Shown in pieces: positions 62,955-64,000 of a stretch of DNA of 64,000 nucleotides. The translations under genes were made by a program, and so were the position numbers. The notes beneath the pieces were generated by a model. It was not told where the DNA came from. It worked only from the letters and a program-made list of their open reading frames with translations, and did not search any database. This DNA comes from Zunongwangia endophytica (lineage in GTDB: Bacteria; Bacteroidota; Bacteroidia; Flavobacteriales; Flavobacteriaceae). The DNA lies in the NCBI RefSeq assembly GCF_030409505.1, contig NZ_JAUFPZ010000002.1, positions 2,301,501-2,365,500 of the forward strand, in the 5' to 3' direction. How positions within the stretch are numbered: position 1 is the first letter of the stretch; every line of letters begins with the position of its first letter.

Positions 62955-63236
62955 ATGAAAGCTATTTGGAAGAATACGGTTATAGCAGAAAGCGACGAAA
63001 CTAAAACGGTAGAAAACAATTACTATTTCCCAATGGAAAGTCTTAAAAAAGATTTCTTTAAAGAAAGCAATAAGCAAACACGTTGTCCCTGGAAAGGATT
63101 AGCTTCGTACCTCACAATAGAAGTGGAAGGCGAAAAAAACGAAGATGCCGCCTGGTATTACCCACAAGCCAGCCACGCTGCAAAACCTATTGAAAATTAT
63201 GTAGCATTTTGGAATGGGGTAGAGATTAAAGAATAG
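62955..63236 (+). CDS. DUF427 protein
   Basis: The 93-residue protein matches DUF427: MKAIWKNTVIAESDETKTVENNYYFP, RCPWKGLASYLTIEVEGE, DAAWYYPQASHAAKPIENYVAFW. The family has a conserved TRCPWKG loop and is widely found in bacteria, with no firm activity. It begins 19 bases after the preceding gene. Confidence 0.88.
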   Translation: MKAIWKNTVIAESDETKTVENNYYFPMESLKKDFFKESNKQTRCPWKGLASYLTIEVEGEKNEDAAWYYPQASHAAKPIENYVAFWNGVEIKE

Positions 63237-63351
63237 AAATCTTGGTGATATTTAGTGCTGAGATTGCTCATATTTACTAAACTTTTTCGTCTAGAATTGC
63301 CTATTCTTAATTATTAGTTTCTTTGAAAAGAATTTTCCAGAGAAATGAATT

Positions 63352-64000
63352 TTATCCTTTAAAATTCTTAATTGCCTTAACCAAAACATCCAATTCTTCT
63401 TCTGTATTAAAATAATGAAAGCTTACACGCAGTCCTTCTCCTCGCTGTGAAACAATAATATCTTTAGATCGCAAATACTGAAATAATTTATCGCCTCCTT
63501 TAATATTGAAAATCGAAGAATGATCTCCTCTTTTTAGGACCGTATCTTCAAGTAAATTCATTTCAGTAAAAATATCTTTGGCTTTCAATTTCATTAAATT
63601 TACCTGACTTTCAATTGTGGAAATCCCAATTTGTTTGATCAATTTCAAAGCTTCGCCCAAACTACCGAAGTTTAACGTATCTTGATGACCTGGCTCGAAT
63701 TTCCCTAAAAAATTACCTTCTTCAGCTTTATACTTTCCCTGTAGTGACCCAAAACCTACGTGTTTTGGTGCTACTTTTCCTTCAATATCTTTATTAAAAA
63801 GCATAAATCCATTTCCGTAGCCAGCATTTATCCATTTGTATGTGCTAGAGATCACTACATCAATACCGCTGGCATCAAAATCGAAAGCTTCAGTTCCTAA
63901 ATATTGCGTACCATCTGCAATAAAAACAACGTCTGGAAAATCTTTCTTCAACTGTGTAAGAAAGGCAATGCTTAATTTCACTCCGTTGATATATTGCACG
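63352..64000 (-). CDS. Class V aminotransferase-fold PLP enzyme, C-terminal part
   Basis: The visible 215 residues run off the right window edge, so the N-terminus is missing. The PLP lysine lies in SSTYKWINAGYGNGFML, and IADGTQYLGTEAFDFDASGIDVV carries the cofactor-binding Asp. It resembles cysteine desulfurase and kynureninase-like enzymes of fold type I. EgtE, the C-S lyase that finishes ergothioneine, belongs to the same fold. With egtB-egtD nearby it is a candidate for that step, although the gene faces the other way and four genes lie between. Confidence 0.75.
   Translation of the reverse strand, partial: VQYINGVKLSIAFLTQLKKDFPDVVFIADGTQYLGTEAFDFDASGIDVVISSTYKWINAGYGNGFMLFNKDIEGKVAPKHVGFGSLQGKYKAEEGNFLGKFEPGHQDTLNFGSLGEALKLIKQIGISTIESQVNLMKLKAKDIFTEMNLLEDTVLKRGDHSSIFNIKGGDKLFQYLRSKDIIVSQRGEGLRVSFHYFNTEEELDVLVKAIKNFKG

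Noticed and set aside
1..64000. CRISPR arrays, insertion sequences, prophage or tRNA genes
   Set aside because: No repeat-spacer pattern, transposase motif, integrase or cloverleaf-like sequence was found on either strand by reading, although this was not a computed search.

Overview
The window comes from an AT-rich chromosome of the Bacteroidota, most likely a marine member of the Flavobacteriaceae related to Gramella, Salegentibacter or Zunongwangia. This rests on the SusC/SusD pair, Bacteroidota-type promoters (TTG, about 20 bases, TAnnTTTG), A-rich ribosome-binding regions and the gene families present. No tRNA, rRNA, CRISPR array, insertion sequence or prophage was found.

Region 1 (1-21.5 kb) is a sulfur amino acid district, almost all on the minus strand. 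It holds a three-part MetX-aspartokinase-homoserine dehydrogenase fusion, a split cobalamin methionine synthase with MetF, a sulfite-reduction operon (CysH, siroheme sulfite reductase with a HEPN-like tail, CobA, SirC-type enzyme, ferredoxin/flavodoxin-NADP reductase), an Rrf2 regulator, MetZ and MetY. MetK follows on the plus strand. Its regulation is unusually layered: two SAM-I riboswitches (before metX-thrA and metH), one SAM-II-like riboswitch (before metK), a Met-rich leader peptide with a terminator before metY, a Cys/Met-rich leader peptide with a terminator between cysH and the sulfite reductase gene, a palindromic operator at the cysH promoter, and a possible pseudoknot at the metY start. 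Both leader peptides have sequence that could pair as an antiterminator. This is the most interesting part of the window. A doubly damaged aspartyl protease gene lies at the left edge.

Region 2 (21.5-31.5 kb) holds housekeeping and accessory genes: a GNAT protein, acyl-CoA dehydrogenase, 2-hydroxyacid dehydrogenase, serine/threonine dehydratase, a beta-barrel protein, DinB, an SLC13/RCK transporter, small membrane proteins, a deoxynucleoside kinase and a fatty acid hydroxylase.

Region 3 (31.5-43 kb) is a nutrient uptake unit: an ECF sigma factor facing FecR, then SusC (with an STN signalling domain), SusD, a TlpA-like lipoprotein and an M16 peptidase. The peptidase suggests peptide substrates, with no glycan enzymes present.

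Region 4 (43-57.6 kb) holds an App1-type phosphatase, the Ku-LigD end-joining pair, pyrophosphatase, a DUF5686 outer-membrane protein, pyruvate dehydrogenase E1 beta, EtfBA, a bifunctional nuclease with a UVR motif, a CNT nucleoside transporter and a ChaN/TraB-like lipoprotein.

Region 5 (57.7-64 kb) holds thymidylate synthase, two tandem TonB-C-like secreted proteins, the ergothioneine genes egtB-egtD, REP-like palindromes, two unknown secreted proteins, a DUF427 protein and a class V aminotransferase cut by the window edge.

All assignments come from reading motifs and sequence by eye. No database or folding program was run.
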